DNA from: Prevotella sp.
Lineage (GTDB): Bacteria > Bacteroidota > Bacteroidia > Bacteroidales > Bacteroidaceae
Length of the DNA: 64,000 nucleotides
Assembly (NCBI GenBank): GCA_017458005.1
Contig: JAFTGH010000029.1
Span: forward strand, 31,210 to 95,209
Direction: 5' to 3'
Below the pieces are notes generated by a model. The model saw only the letters and a program-made list of their open reading frames with translations, was not told where the DNA came from and made no database searches. Below, piece by piece: positions 33,432-41,231 of the stretch. A program made the position numbers and the translations under genes. Numbering within the stretch: position 1 is the stretch's first letter; every line of letters begins with the position of its first letter.

Positions 33432-34934
33432 TTAGCGGTTGATTCTCACCTTCTTCTTCACCACCTTGCTCTCATTCTGAAGACGGTCGAGAGCAGTAAC
33501 GAGGTAGACATAACGGTCTGCCTCTTGGGTGGTGGGAATCTCATAATAGGTATCGGCGGTGATGGCTACGATATGAGAGGGGTCGTCAGTCTGAATGTCC
33601 TCCCCCTTCTTAAAGCAGTAGACGACATACTTCACAGCCTCATCGCCCTTTTGCTTTGCCTTTGGCGCAGTCCACATCAGCACTTGGTTAGTACCCATAT
33701 CAATCACCTTCAACTTACGCACCTTATCAGGAGCCTTGTTGTCCAGATGAGGCATCAGAGGCTGGAGAGCAGGATAACGCCAATAGACATTCCTCAGACT
33801 GGTACCATAGTTGCCGATATTATCGACGGCGACTTTGGCATACCAGAGGACAGTTCCCTGCACACCCTCATTCTCCTGATGTAACCGCATCTTGGCAGGC
33901 AACTGGTGACTCTGCGGATTGCTGGGGTCCGCTTTCTTGACGGTGCGCTCCACATCCTCTCCAATGAACAGTGGACGAGCGGAGGCATGGTCACTCCACC
34001 AGCGTATCAGTTCCGTATAGTCGGCAGCCTTGTGTCCCATCTCCCAATAGAGTTGTGGAACGGTATAGTCAACCCATCCTTTCTCTATCCACAACAGGAT
34101 GTCCGCATACAGGTCGTCATAGTTTTGCAGTCCGTTGGTCTTACTTCCCCGTGGGTCGTTCTTCTGGTTACGATAGATGCCAAAGGGACTCACTCCGAAC
34201 TTCACCCACGGCTTCACCCGATGGATGGTACTGTTAAGTTGCTCGATGAGCAGGTCGACCTGATGGCGACGCCAGTCGCCCTTATCGCTATAGACCTGTG
34301 GGTCAGCCTGATACTGTGCGTCGTCAGGAATCGAGACACCAGGTACAGGATAAGGATAGAAATAGTCGTCGATATGCAGTCCGTCGACATCATAGCGGTT
34401 GAGGATATCCTCCACGATGGTACATATATAATCACGATTCTCCTGCAAGGCAGGATTGAGCACCATCAGTCCGTCGTACTCAAAGGCACGCTCAGGATGC
34501 TGCTTGCAGATATGGTTAGCCGTCAGCGGATAGGCACTCTTCATCTTAGCGCGATAGGGATTGATCCACGCATGCAACTCCATCCCACGCTTATGGCATT
34601 CGTCAATCATCCATTGCAAAGGGTCCCAATAAGGTGACGGAGCCTTGCCCTGCACTCCTGTCAGGAAATGGCTCCAAGGCTCCATACTACTGGGATAGAG
34701 CGCGTCACAGGCTGGACGCACCTGGAAGATGATGGCATTGGCACCGTCTTTCTGCAACTCGTCGAGTTGGTAGGTGAGTGTCTGCTGCATCTTCTCCGTC
34801 CCAATATTCTGGAACTGACCGTTCACACACTGTATCCAAGCGGCACGGAACTCTCTTTTGGGAACCTGATAGGTTTGCGCATGAAGCATCATGCCCACAC
34901 AGCACAACAGGATCGTCATTGTCTTCTTCATCAT
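33432..34934 (-). CDS. Glycosyl hydrolase-like GHL10 (DUF187) protein
   Basis: 500 residues with signal peptide MKKTMTILLCCVGMMLHAQ. The GHL10 TIM-barrel begins at about residue 27: REFRAAWIQCVNGQFQNIG, NAIIFQVRPACDALYPSSMEP, ELHAWINPYRAK, DVDGLHIDDYFYPYPVPGV and PQLYWEMGHKAADYTELIRW. The C-terminal 90 residues look like a fibronectin type III domain (VRKLKVIDMGTNQVLMWTAP). Family members resemble E. coli DigH and act on denuded peptidoglycan glycan strands, so a wall role is more likely than plant-polysaccharide digestion. It is the last gene of the minus-strand operon that runs from 39970. Confidence 0.9.
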   Translation of the reverse strand: MMKKTMTILLCCVGMMLHAQTYQVPKREFRAAWIQCVNGQFQNIGTEKMQQTLTYQLDELQKDGANAIIFQVRPACDALYPSSMEPWSHFLTGVQGKAPSPYWDPLQWMIDECHKRGMELHAWINPYRAKMKSAYPLTANHICKQHPERAFEYDGLMVLNPALQENRDYICTIVEDILNRYDVDGLHIDDYFYPYPVPGVSIPDDAQYQADPQVYSDKGDWRRHQVDLLIEQLNSTIHRVKPWVKFGVSPFGIYRNQKNDPRGSKTNGLQNYDDLYADILLWIEKGWVDYTVPQLYWEMGHKAADYTELIRWWSDHASARPLFIGEDVERTVKKADPSNPQSHQLPAKMRLHQENEGVQGTVLWYAKVAVDNIGNYGTSLRNVYWRYPALQPLMPHLDNKAPDKVRKLKVIDMGTNQVLMWTAPKAKQKGDEAVKYVVYCFKKGEDIQTDDPSHIVAITADTYYEIPTTQEADRYVYLVTALDRLQNESKVVKKKVRINR

Positions 34935-34937
34935 AGG

Positions 34938-35561
34938 TCAGTCCTTTAAGTATTCATAAATCTCCTCAGTCCAGTCAGCCCCATTCTTAGGACAGAAAGT
35001 GCGGATTCCCAATTGACTGGCAGCAGCCACGTTACGAGGTCCATCGTCAACGAAGAGAATCTCATTCGGCAGACGCTTCTCCTGCTTCAACACATGGCGG
35101 AAGATGTCCTCGTGGGGTTTCATCATCTTCAACTCATAACTCAGATAGCAATGGTCGAAATAGTCGGCAAGAGTATGTCCTTGCCCGTCAAACTTAGGAC
35201 TCATCGCCCACTCCATCATATAGGGATTGGTATTGGAGAGCAAGACGACACGATAGCCCTGCTGGCGTAGTTTCTTGACGATCTCAAGGTTGCGCAAAGG
35301 GACATCCTTGGCATAACCTTGCCAGGCATAGGCACACTGCGCTGCCGTCAGTTCCTTACCGATCAGTCGACTGAGTTCCCGACGGAAGTCCTCCGCAGAG
35401 ATCAGTCCATGCTCCAAATCACCGAAAATACCTGTCTGTGTATACGGATCAAGCCATTCCTCCACATTGACAGCCCCTATCTCCTTGAAACGGCTGATAG
35501 CCTGCGGCTGGTCAATAGTGATGATGACACCTCCTAAATCGAATGCTATCGTCTTAATCAT
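34938..35561 (-). CDS. HAD-superfamily hydrolase, YihX-like
   Basis: 207 residues from the ATG at 35559-35561. HAD motif I is FDLGGVIITID, with the nucleophile Asp but Gly instead of the usual second Asp, as in YihX-type sugar-phosphatases. Motif II is VVLLSNTNPYMMEW, with the conserved Lys in LKMMKPHEDIF. Motif IV is ILFVDDGPRNVAAASQLGI. The helical cap lies at about residues 15-85. It dephosphorylates a small phosphate ester, perhaps alpha-glucose-1-phosphate by analogy. It lies 7 nt after metH and 3 nt before the GHL10 gene. An upstream extension to 35648 exists but overlaps metH. Confidence 0.88.
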   Translation of the reverse strand: MIKTIAFDLGGVIITIDQPQAISRFKEIGAVNVEEWLDPYTQTGIFGDLEHGLISAEDFRRELSRLIGKELTAAQCAYAWQGYAKDVPLRNLEIVKKLRQQGYRVVLLSNTNPYMMEWAMSPKFDGQGHTLADYFDHCYLSYELKMMKPHEDIFRHVLKQEKRLPNEILFVDDGPRNVAAASQLGIRTFCPKNGADWTEEIYEYLKD

Positions 35562-35568
35562 TATCGTG

Positions 35569-38313
35569 TTATTTAAAAAAGTCCTTTTTCTGTCGTCGCG
35601 CCTCGTCAAGCGAAAGCAACTCCTGTTGCTCTTGCTGATACTCCTCACGCAGGTGCTGGTATTTCTCGTCGAGTTCGTGCTCCATTCTCCGCTCCTCGCT
35701 CTTATTGAGCAGACGAGCGGCTACTAGCGCGTTCTGCGAGGCATCCTTCATCCACACCACAGGACCGCCATAGACGGGGGCGATCTTCAAGGCGACATGA
35801 AGTTCACTGGTGGTCGCCCCACCAATCATGATGGGAATCTCCAAACCCGCACGCTGCATCTCGTTGGCGACATTCACCATCTCCTCCAGACTTGGGGTGA
35901 TAAGACCTGAGAGTCCGATAATATCCGCTTTGACCTCTATCGCCTTACGGACGATCTGCTCTGCCGGCACCATCACGCCCATGTCCACCACCTCGTATCC
36001 GTTGCAGGCAAGGACCACGGCAACGATATTCTTACCAATGTCATGCACGTCACCTTTCACGGTGGCAAGCAATACCTTACCCGCTTTCTTGCCGTCGCCC
36101 TCCTGTTGCTGCTCTATCACAGGCTGCAGAATCTCCACCGCCTGCTTCATCGTGCGAGCCGTCTTGACGACCTGCGGCAGGAACATCTTGCCACTTCCAA
36201 ACAAGCGACCGACCTCATTCATTCCTGCCATCAAAGGACCCTCGATGATGTCGACAGCCTTCGGATATTGTTGTAACGCCTCCGTGATATCCTCGGAGAG
36301 GTAATCACCGATACCTTTTATCAGCGCATGTTGCAGACGATGGTTGACATCCTCGTCCCGCCATGCCTCATGCTGTATGGGGGCTTTCACCTCCGCAGAC
36401 GAAGATGGTACCTGTTGCTCCTCCAACAGACGGTTGGCAAGGTCTGTCAAGGCATCCGCTGCCCCCGTCCGACGGTTCAGGATCACATCCTCGATTATCG
36501 TCAACTGGTCCTCTGGGATATCACTATACAGCACCTTCGTGGCTGGATTCACGATACCAAAGTCCATACCCTGTTGGATGGCATGGTAAAGGAACACGGC
36601 ATGCATCGCCTCACGGATATAGTTATTTCCTCGGAAGGAGAAAGAGAGGTTGCTGACACCACCACTGACATGCGCACCTGGCAGGTTCTTTCTAATCCAT
36701 CCTGTCGCCTTGATGAAGTCGGCGGCATAACTGTCATGCTCCTCCATACCTGTGGCAACGGCGAGGACATTAGGGTCGAAGATAATATCCAATGGATTCA
36801 TTCCAACTTGCTGGGTCAGAATACGATACGAACGCTCCGCAATGGCAATACGACGCTCGTAACTGGTTGCCTGTCCCTGCTCGTCGAAGCACATCACCAC
36901 CACGGCAGCACCATAGCGCATCACGTCCTTGGCATGCTGGACAAACAACTCCTCGCCCTCTTTCAAGGAGATGGAGTTGACGATATACTTGCCCTGTACG
37001 CACTTCAATCCCGCAAGGATCACCTGCCAGTCTGACGAGTCGATCATCACAGGAACAGAGGCGATATCTGGCTCCGCCGCTATCATATTCAGGAAGGTGG
37101 TCATCTCGGCACGCGCCTCCAGCAGACCATCGTCCATATTGACATCTATCACGAGGGCACCGTCACTGACCTGTTTACGGGCAATGGCTATCGCCTCGTC
37201 GTATTTCTTCTCCTTGATGAGACGGAGGAACTTACGGGAACCTGCCACATTACAGCGTTCACCCACATTGACGAAACGCACCTCGGGAGTGACATCCAGA
37301 ATCTCCAAGCCGCTCAACCACATCGTCTGGGATGCGGCAACGGGCTGATGGGGCTTTTGCCCCTCCACCAACGGCACATATCGCTCGATGAAATGCTCAT
37401 CGGTACCACAACAGCCTCCGATGATATTCACCAGTCCCTCCTCCACCATGCAGCCCATCTGCGGAGCCATCGACTCCGCCGTCTCGTCATAGAGTCCCAT
37501 GGAGTTGGGCAGTCCCGCATTGGGATAGGCACTAATATAATAAGGTGCCTTTTTCGCCAACTGGCGGAGGAACGGCAACATCTGAGTGGCACCAAACGAG
37601 CAGTTGAGTCCGACAGAGAAAATCGGGTAACTGCTGACGCTGGCAAGGAAAGCCTCCAATGTCTGACCGCTCAGCGTACGACCAGCCAAGTCGCTGACGG
37701 TCACACTGAGCATGATGGGCAGGTCCACGCCCTGCTGTCGCATCACGGTCATGGCAGCATCGATGGCGACCTTGGCATTCAAGGTATCGAAGATCGTCTC
37801 TATCAGGAAGGCGTCCACCCCACCCGCTATCAATCCGTCGACCTGCTCACAATATGCCGCATACAGTTCGTCATACGTCATATCACGAGCCGCAGGATTG
37901 CTGACATCGGGCGACATCGAGCATGTCTTATTGGTAGGACCAATACTGCCTGCCACGAAACGAGGTTTCTCTGAAGTGGTGAACGCGTCCGCCACCCGAC
38001 GGGCAATACGAGCCCCCTCGTAGGCCATCTCACGAGCCACCTCCTCTAAATGGTAGTCTGCCTGGGAGATCCGTTGCGAACTGAAGGTATTCGTCGAGAT
38101 GATATCGGCACCCGCCTGCAAATAGCGTCTGTGAATGTCCTCGATGACATCGGGACGGGTCAGACAGAGCATGTCGTTATTGCCCTTCATCTGTCCCTTG
38201 ACATCACGGAAGCGCTGTCCACGGAAATCCGACTCTGTAAGGTTATACCTCTGAATCACGGTTCCCATAGCACCATCGAGAATCAAGATTCTTTCCTTGA
38301 TTATTTGCCGCAT
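35569..38313 (-). CDS. metH: Cobalamin-dependent methionine synthase without reactivation domain
   Basis: 914 residues from the ATG at 38311-38313 (MRQIIKERILILDGAMGTVI). Transfers methyl from methyltetrahydrofolate to homocysteine via methylcobalamin. Domains: homocysteine-binding barrel with zinc ligands in SVGLNCSFGA and GGCCGTDEHF (1-325); pterin-binding (about 340-600, VNVGERCNVAGSRKFLRLI); helical cap (about 620-720); B12-binding with DVHDIG, where His near residue 757 ligates cobalt. The chain ends soon after the B12 domain (LDEARRQKKDFFK), so the about 300-residue AdoMet-binding reactivation domain of E. coli MetH (about 1,230 residues) is absent. No B12 riboswitch precedes it; it follows smpB by 42 nt. 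Confidence 0.95.
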   Translation of the reverse strand: MRQIIKERILILDGAMGTVIQRYNLTESDFRGQRFRDVKGQMKGNNDMLCLTRPDVIEDIHRRYLQAGADIISTNTFSSQRISQADYHLEEVAREMAYEGARIARRVADAFTTSEKPRFVAGSIGPTNKTCSMSPDVSNPAARDMTYDELYAAYCEQVDGLIAGGVDAFLIETIFDTLNAKVAIDAAMTVMRQQGVDLPIMLSVTVSDLAGRTLSGQTLEAFLASVSSYPIFSVGLNCSFGATQMLPFLRQLAKKAPYYISAYPNAGLPNSMGLYDETAESMAPQMGCMVEEGLVNIIGGCCGTDEHFIERYVPLVEGQKPHQPVAASQTMWLSGLEILDVTPEVRFVNVGERCNVAGSRKFLRLIKEKKYDEAIAIARKQVSDGALVIDVNMDDGLLEARAEMTTFLNMIAAEPDIASVPVMIDSSDWQVILAGLKCVQGKYIVNSISLKEGEELFVQHAKDVMRYGAAVVVMCFDEQGQATSYERRIAIAERSYRILTQQVGMNPLDIIFDPNVLAVATGMEEHDSYAADFIKATGWIRKNLPGAHVSGGVSNLSFSFRGNNYIREAMHAVFLYHAIQQGMDFGIVNPATKVLYSDIPEDQLTIIEDVILNRRTGAADALTDLANRLLEEQQVPSSSAEVKAPIQHEAWRDEDVNHRLQHALIKGIGDYLSEDITEALQQYPKAVDIIEGPLMAGMNEVGRLFGSGKMFLPQVVKTARTMKQAVEILQPVIEQQQEGDGKKAGKVLLATVKGDVHDIGKNIVAVVLACNGYEVVDMGVMVPAEQIVRKAIEVKADIIGLSGLITPSLEEMVNVANEMQRAGLEIPIMIGGATTSELHVALKIAPVYGGPVVWMKDASQNALVAARLLNKSEERRMEHELDEKYQHLREEYQQEQQELLSLDEARRQKKDFFK

Positions 38314-38320
38314 ACTTCTC

Positions 38321-38358
38321 ACCTCATTATCTATTTATCTCTTATCTCTCATCTCTCA
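38321..38358 (-). repeat. GAGATAA repeat tract at the smpB stop codon
   Basis: On the minus strand the smpB stop (AAG-TGA) is followed by gagatgagagataagagata and further degenerate units up to the metH start. The tract carries stop triplets TGA, TAA and TAG in several frames. Confidence 0.7.
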
Positions 38359-38838
38359 CTTATACACCTTCATCGCTCGATCCATCTCACGCTTGTCTTC
38401 CTTTTCCTTTAGGGTCTGGCGCTTGTCAAACTCCTTCTTACCTTTACAGAGCGCAATATCCATCTTGGCGCGACCATGCTCGTCAATGAACACCAACAGG
38501 GGGACAATGGTATATCCTGTCTGCTTGGTGGCGGCATGTAGTTTCTGTATCTCTTTCTTGTTGAGCAGCAGTTTTCGGTCACGCTTCATCTCATGGTTAT
38601 TGTAAGAGCCATAGAAATAGGGCGAGATATTCATGCCCTTCACCCATATCTCACCATTGGTGATAAAGCAATAGGTGTCCACCAGACTCGCCTTGCCGAG
38701 ACGGATGGACTTGATCTCCGTACCCGTCAAGACGATGCCTGCGGTATAGGTCTCGATGAAAAAATACTCAAACGATGCCTTTTTGTTGCGTATCTGTACA
38801 GGACTTTTCTTCCTGATCTTCTCTTCGTCTTTATTCAT
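38356..38838 (-). CDS. smpB: SsrA-binding protein SmpB
   Basis: 160 residues. Binds tmRNA and brings it to stalled ribosomes for trans-translation. Visible features: [40 protein letters not shown], the [13 protein letters not shown] core strands, [16 protein letters not shown], and the C-terminal basic helix [20 protein letters not shown], which reads the mRNA channel. The start overlaps the end of the DMP19 gene by 4 nt. No ssrA gene was found in the window. The end AAG-TGA begins a short repeat tract. Confidence 0.97.
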   Translation of the reverse strand: MNKDEEKIRKKSPVQIRNKKASFEYFFIETYTAGIVLTGTEIKSIRLGKASLVDTYCFITNGEIWVKGMNISPYFYGSYNNHEMKRDRKLLLNKKEIQKLHAATKQTGYTIVPLLVFIDEHGRAKMDIALCKGKKEFDKRQTLKEKEDKREMDRAMKVYK

Positions 38839-39347
38839 GATTCTTTCTCTATATGGGCAAACTGCTCCAGATGCTGGTCAATATATGACGCGATCTGCTC
38901 CGTCCATGCCTCCTCGTTCTCCACAAAGGCGTCATCCAGATTGTCAAAAGCGGGAAACTGCTCGAACAATGCCATGAACTCCTCTTCCGTGCAGTCCTTC
39001 TCGATCTCCTCGCGATACTTCAGATAAAGTGTATGCGCCTCATAGACCAGTTTGGAGAGGTCACGCATGCCCCATAACTTGACAGCCTTGGCAAACGGGT
39101 TCTTGAAGACAAAAGGACCATAGCCGTTATGGATCAATTGGATGAAGCCCCCATCCATCACCTCCTCATGCAGGGTGTCCCACACCAAGAGGGTCATCTG
39201 GTCGGCATTCAACTGAGACATGGTCTCTGCCGTCAACTCACCGTTAACAGACTGGCGGATGGCATCGATGAAGGTACGGACAAAAGCATCCATCCCCTCC
39301 TCTGCTGACTGGCGCAGCAATGCGTCTTTGACTCTTACTTCTATCAT
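38835..39347 (-). CDS. DMP19 family (DUF4375) protein
   Basis: 170 residues, cytoplasmic, acidic. The family pattern appears in [40 protein letters not shown] and [19 protein letters not shown]. It matches the DMP19 group named after a DNA-mimic protein of Neisseria, although most members are uncharacterised. It overlaps the lipoprotein gene by 4 nt upstream and smpB by 4 nt downstream, so translation of all three is coupled. Confidence 0.82.
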   Translation of the reverse strand: MIEVRVKDALLRQSAEEGMDAFVRTFIDAIRQSVNGELTAETMSQLNADQMTLLVWDTLHEEVMDGGFIQLIHNGYGPFVFKNPFAKAVKLWGMRDLSKLVYEAHTLYLKYREEIEKDCTEEEFMALFEQFPAFDNLDDAFVENEEAWTEQIASYIDQHLEQFAHIEKES

Positions 39348-39970
39348 AGTTCGATAATGACTTCCTCAAAATTACCTTCCTTGTTGATGACATAGCGACG
39401 AATCGAGTCCTCCTTCTCGTGCTCGTCATCCTCTTTGCGGGAATATCTCACCAGCGTCACCTCATAGTCGCTCGTGATGAAGTATTCCAGACGGGAGGTG
39501 CCTAACGTACCGCCCTTGCTCTCCACTTTCTGCTCATAGATACACAGGCGGTCCACCATCACATACTCCTGATTCATCGTACAGAGATAGAGCGAGGTCG
39601 ACACCGAGTCCAGTTTCTCAGCGAGCAGCATCACATGGAAATGCTGATAGGAAGGAAGTTTAACAGCATACAGGTCGACATTGCTCTCATAGTCGAAACG
39701 ACTATTCATGACAGGTGGGACTTTCTCCAACTGAGGCAGATAGGCGACAAACGTCTCACTATATTTCATAGGTACGGATTTCATTGCCAACGAGTCGAGG
39801 AATTGGATGACGGGGTCACCTGCCGTAGGCTTCAGCAACTCGTTCTCCACCTCAGCCTTACGGATACTGTCTAACATCTGCTCATAGTCAGCGGCAGTCT
39901 TCTTGTTGCCACAAGAGGATGTAAGGAACAATGTGACTAATACCACTACTAAATACGTTATCTTCTTCAT
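39344..39970 (-). CDS. Hypothetical lipoprotein, first gene of the smpB-metH operon
   Basis: 208 residues from the ATG at 39968-39970 (MKKITYLVVVLVTLFLTSSC). The lipobox LTSSC places the acylated Cys at residue 20, followed by GNKKTAADYEQMLDSIRKAE, a helical segment. The rest is a soluble alpha/beta domain with no family I recognise. After the Cys there is no run of acidic residues, so it is more likely to face the periplasm than the cell surface. The -7 element ends 8 nt before the ATG, so its transcript would be almost leaderless. Confidence 0.75.
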   Translation of the reverse strand: MKKITYLVVVLVTLFLTSSCGNKKTAADYEQMLDSIRKAEVENELLKPTAGDPVIQFLDSLAMKSVPMKYSETFVAYLPQLEKVPPVMNSRFDYESNVDLYAVKLPSYQHFHVMLLAEKLDSVSTSLYLCTMNQEYVMVDRLCIYEQKVESKGGTLGTSRLEYFITSDYEVTLVRYSRKEDDEHEKEDSIRRYVINKEGNFEEVIIEL

Positions 39971-39978
39971 ATCGACTG

Positions 39979-40009
39979 CAAAGGTACGATTAAGTGAGCA
40001 AAATGCCAA
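39979..40009 (-). promoter_or_regulatory. Bacteroidetes promoter of the smpB-metH operon, near-leaderless
   Basis: On the minus strand TTG (40007-40009), a 20-nt spacer and TACCTTTG (39979-39986), 8 nt before the ATG at 39970. Confidence 0.75.
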
Positions 40010-40023
40010 ATTTATTTGAGCAT

Positions 40024-40062
40024 TTTCGAACGTGAGTACTTTCGACCGTCAGGTCAAAGGTA
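40024..40062. promoter_or_regulatory. Shared upstream motif, copy 2
   Basis: tttcgaacgtgagtacttt then CGACC-GTCA-GGTCAAAG; the counterpart of 11241-11278. It lies 15 nt upstream of the -33 element of the lipoprotein promoter. Confidence 0.45.
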
Positions 40063-40103
40063 CTAAAAACGAGTGAAGAGAGAAAGAAAAAATCTCTAAA
40101 TAT

Positions 40104-40134
40104 TTGGTATATATTGAATAATTCACTATCTTTG
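40104..40134 (+). promoter_or_regulatory. Bacteroidetes promoter of the toxin-antitoxin pair
   Basis: TTG (40104-40106), a 20-nt spacer and TATCTTTG (40127-40134); the ATG is at 40154. Confidence 0.75.
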
Positions 40135-40153
40135 CAAATAAATACTGACAACT

Positions 40154-40408
40154 ATGAGTGAAGATTTCAAGGATTTGGAAAAAGAAGAATGTATGGCTAA
40201 TGAGCCGGCATTGGCTGAGATGCCATTAACAGAGTTCAAAAAAGTCGATTACTCGTTTGGTAATCATGACTTTGGCTATCCCCATACACGTGAGGAGTTA
40301 GTTGCGGTTCTTGACAATGCTGATGCTCAACGAAATGACCCATCAAAGTGGCTATCTTCGATAGAGTTCCATACCCGTCTTGAAAACAAGTATCCATGGC
40401 TAAGATAG
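40154..40408 (+). CDS. Probable antitoxin partner of a ParE/RelE-type toxin
   Basis: 84 residues, acidic (MSEDFKDLEKEECMANEPAL at the start). No DNA-binding motif is obvious; the C-terminal half (TREELVAVLDNADAQRNDPS, SSIEFHTRLENKYPWLR) is helical and could wrap the toxin. The call rests mainly on position: it is a small gene directly upstream of and overlapping (13 nt) a ParE-like toxin, with its own promoter. Similar short 'DUF' proteins precede such toxins in Bacteroidetes. Confidence 0.65.
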   Translation: MSEDFKDLEKEECMANEPALAEMPLTEFKKVDYSFGNHDFGYPHTREELVAVLDNADAQRNDPSKWLSSIEFHTRLENKYPWLR

Positions 40409-40716
40409 TATGGAACGAGTTGGCTGCCAGTCAACTTGAGGCTCATCTGGATTATGCTGTAGAAGAGTTTGGTCAAAAGTGTGTACGTAACTGGTATCGC
40501 GACATCTTGAAAATAGAGTCCAGGCTCACCCTTCAGCCATTGTCATATTCCCCTGTGCCTGCTCTTGAGCATCAGACAAAAGAATATCGCGGTGCTACCA
40601 TTATGAAATCGTTTCAATTGATTCATTATTATGCCCCAGAGATTGACACCGTCTACATTGATGCCATTTGGGACATGCGAATGAATCCTGTAAAACTAGA
40701 CCAATTGGTTAAGTAA
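40396..40716 (+). CDS. ParE/RelE-superfamily toxin
   Basis: 106 residues, basic. The fold is recognisable from MAKIVWNELAASQLEAHLDY (first strand and helix), the second helix (WYRDILKIESRLTLQPLSY), KEYRGATIMKSFQLIHYYAP and VYIDAIWDMRMNP, the usual final strands. ParE types act on gyrase and RelE types cut ribosome-bound mRNA; the sequence does not decide between them. It appears intact. A 515-nt non-coding stretch with a dispersed repeat follows. Confidence 0.85.
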   Translation: MAKIVWNELAASQLEAHLDYAVEEFGQKCVRNWYRDILKIESRLTLQPLSYSPVPALEHQTKEYRGATIMKSFQLIHYYAPEIDTVYIDAIWDMRMNPVKLDQLVK

Positions 40717-41231
40717 CAAGATTCAAAGCCTGCGATTCCGTTCAGAATATCATTGTTCTTTGTTTTTGATGCCTTCCATCACGTGTTAGTAAGCCTCCAC
40801 CACAAGACTATCATGCCTCCGATTGAGGAGCGGGCAGTCTACGATGGCTGATGGGAGACTCTCGTGTCAAGGAAGAAAAACTCTTGTCTTCACTATCGGA
40901 GGCTTTAGTGACGGAAAACGTCCTGACACACAATATTCTAATTAGAAGAAATGCGTCATTTTATGAAGGTACGGCCTCCTTGCCACGAAGCCCGTACCTC
41001 CGAGGGCAGGAGGCGGCACCTCCGAGGGTCGAAGGTACGGCCTCCGAAGGCAGGATGTCGGGCCTTCTCCGTGAGGAGCCTCCTCACGAAAAATACCAGC
41101 CTCCTCACAAAAATTAGGAGGCTCCTCACGAAAATGAAGAGCCTCCTAATGGTAGTCAGCGACGAAATCGCTTGCAAGAGCAAGAACCACCTCCCGCTTT
41201 TTCAGTGGTTGGTGACTTACTCAATCCACTA
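40717..41231. other. Non-coding stretch with dispersed repeat
   Basis: No convincing gene. 40740-40960 is plain sequence without clear signals. 40968-41088 is the dispersed element; 41080-41150 repeats GAGGAGCCTCCTCAC-like palindromes separated by A-rich spacers. Short frames across it contain only arginine/proline-rich translations of the repeat. Confidence 0.7.
40968..41088. repeat. Dispersed GC-rich repeat, copy 1
   Basis: About 121 bp, starting ggtacggcctccttgccacg and ending cctcctcacg. It aligns along its whole length with 60148-60269, roughly 85-90% identical by eye. It contains nested complementary pieces (GTGAGGA/TCCTCAC and several CCTCCGA/TCGGAGG-type pairs) and is much richer in G+C than its flanks. 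Confidence 0.8.

Noticed and set aside
38314-38355. Riboswitch upstream of metH
   Set aside because: Only 42 nt of repeat lie between smpB and metH, too short for a cobalamin or SAM riboswitch.
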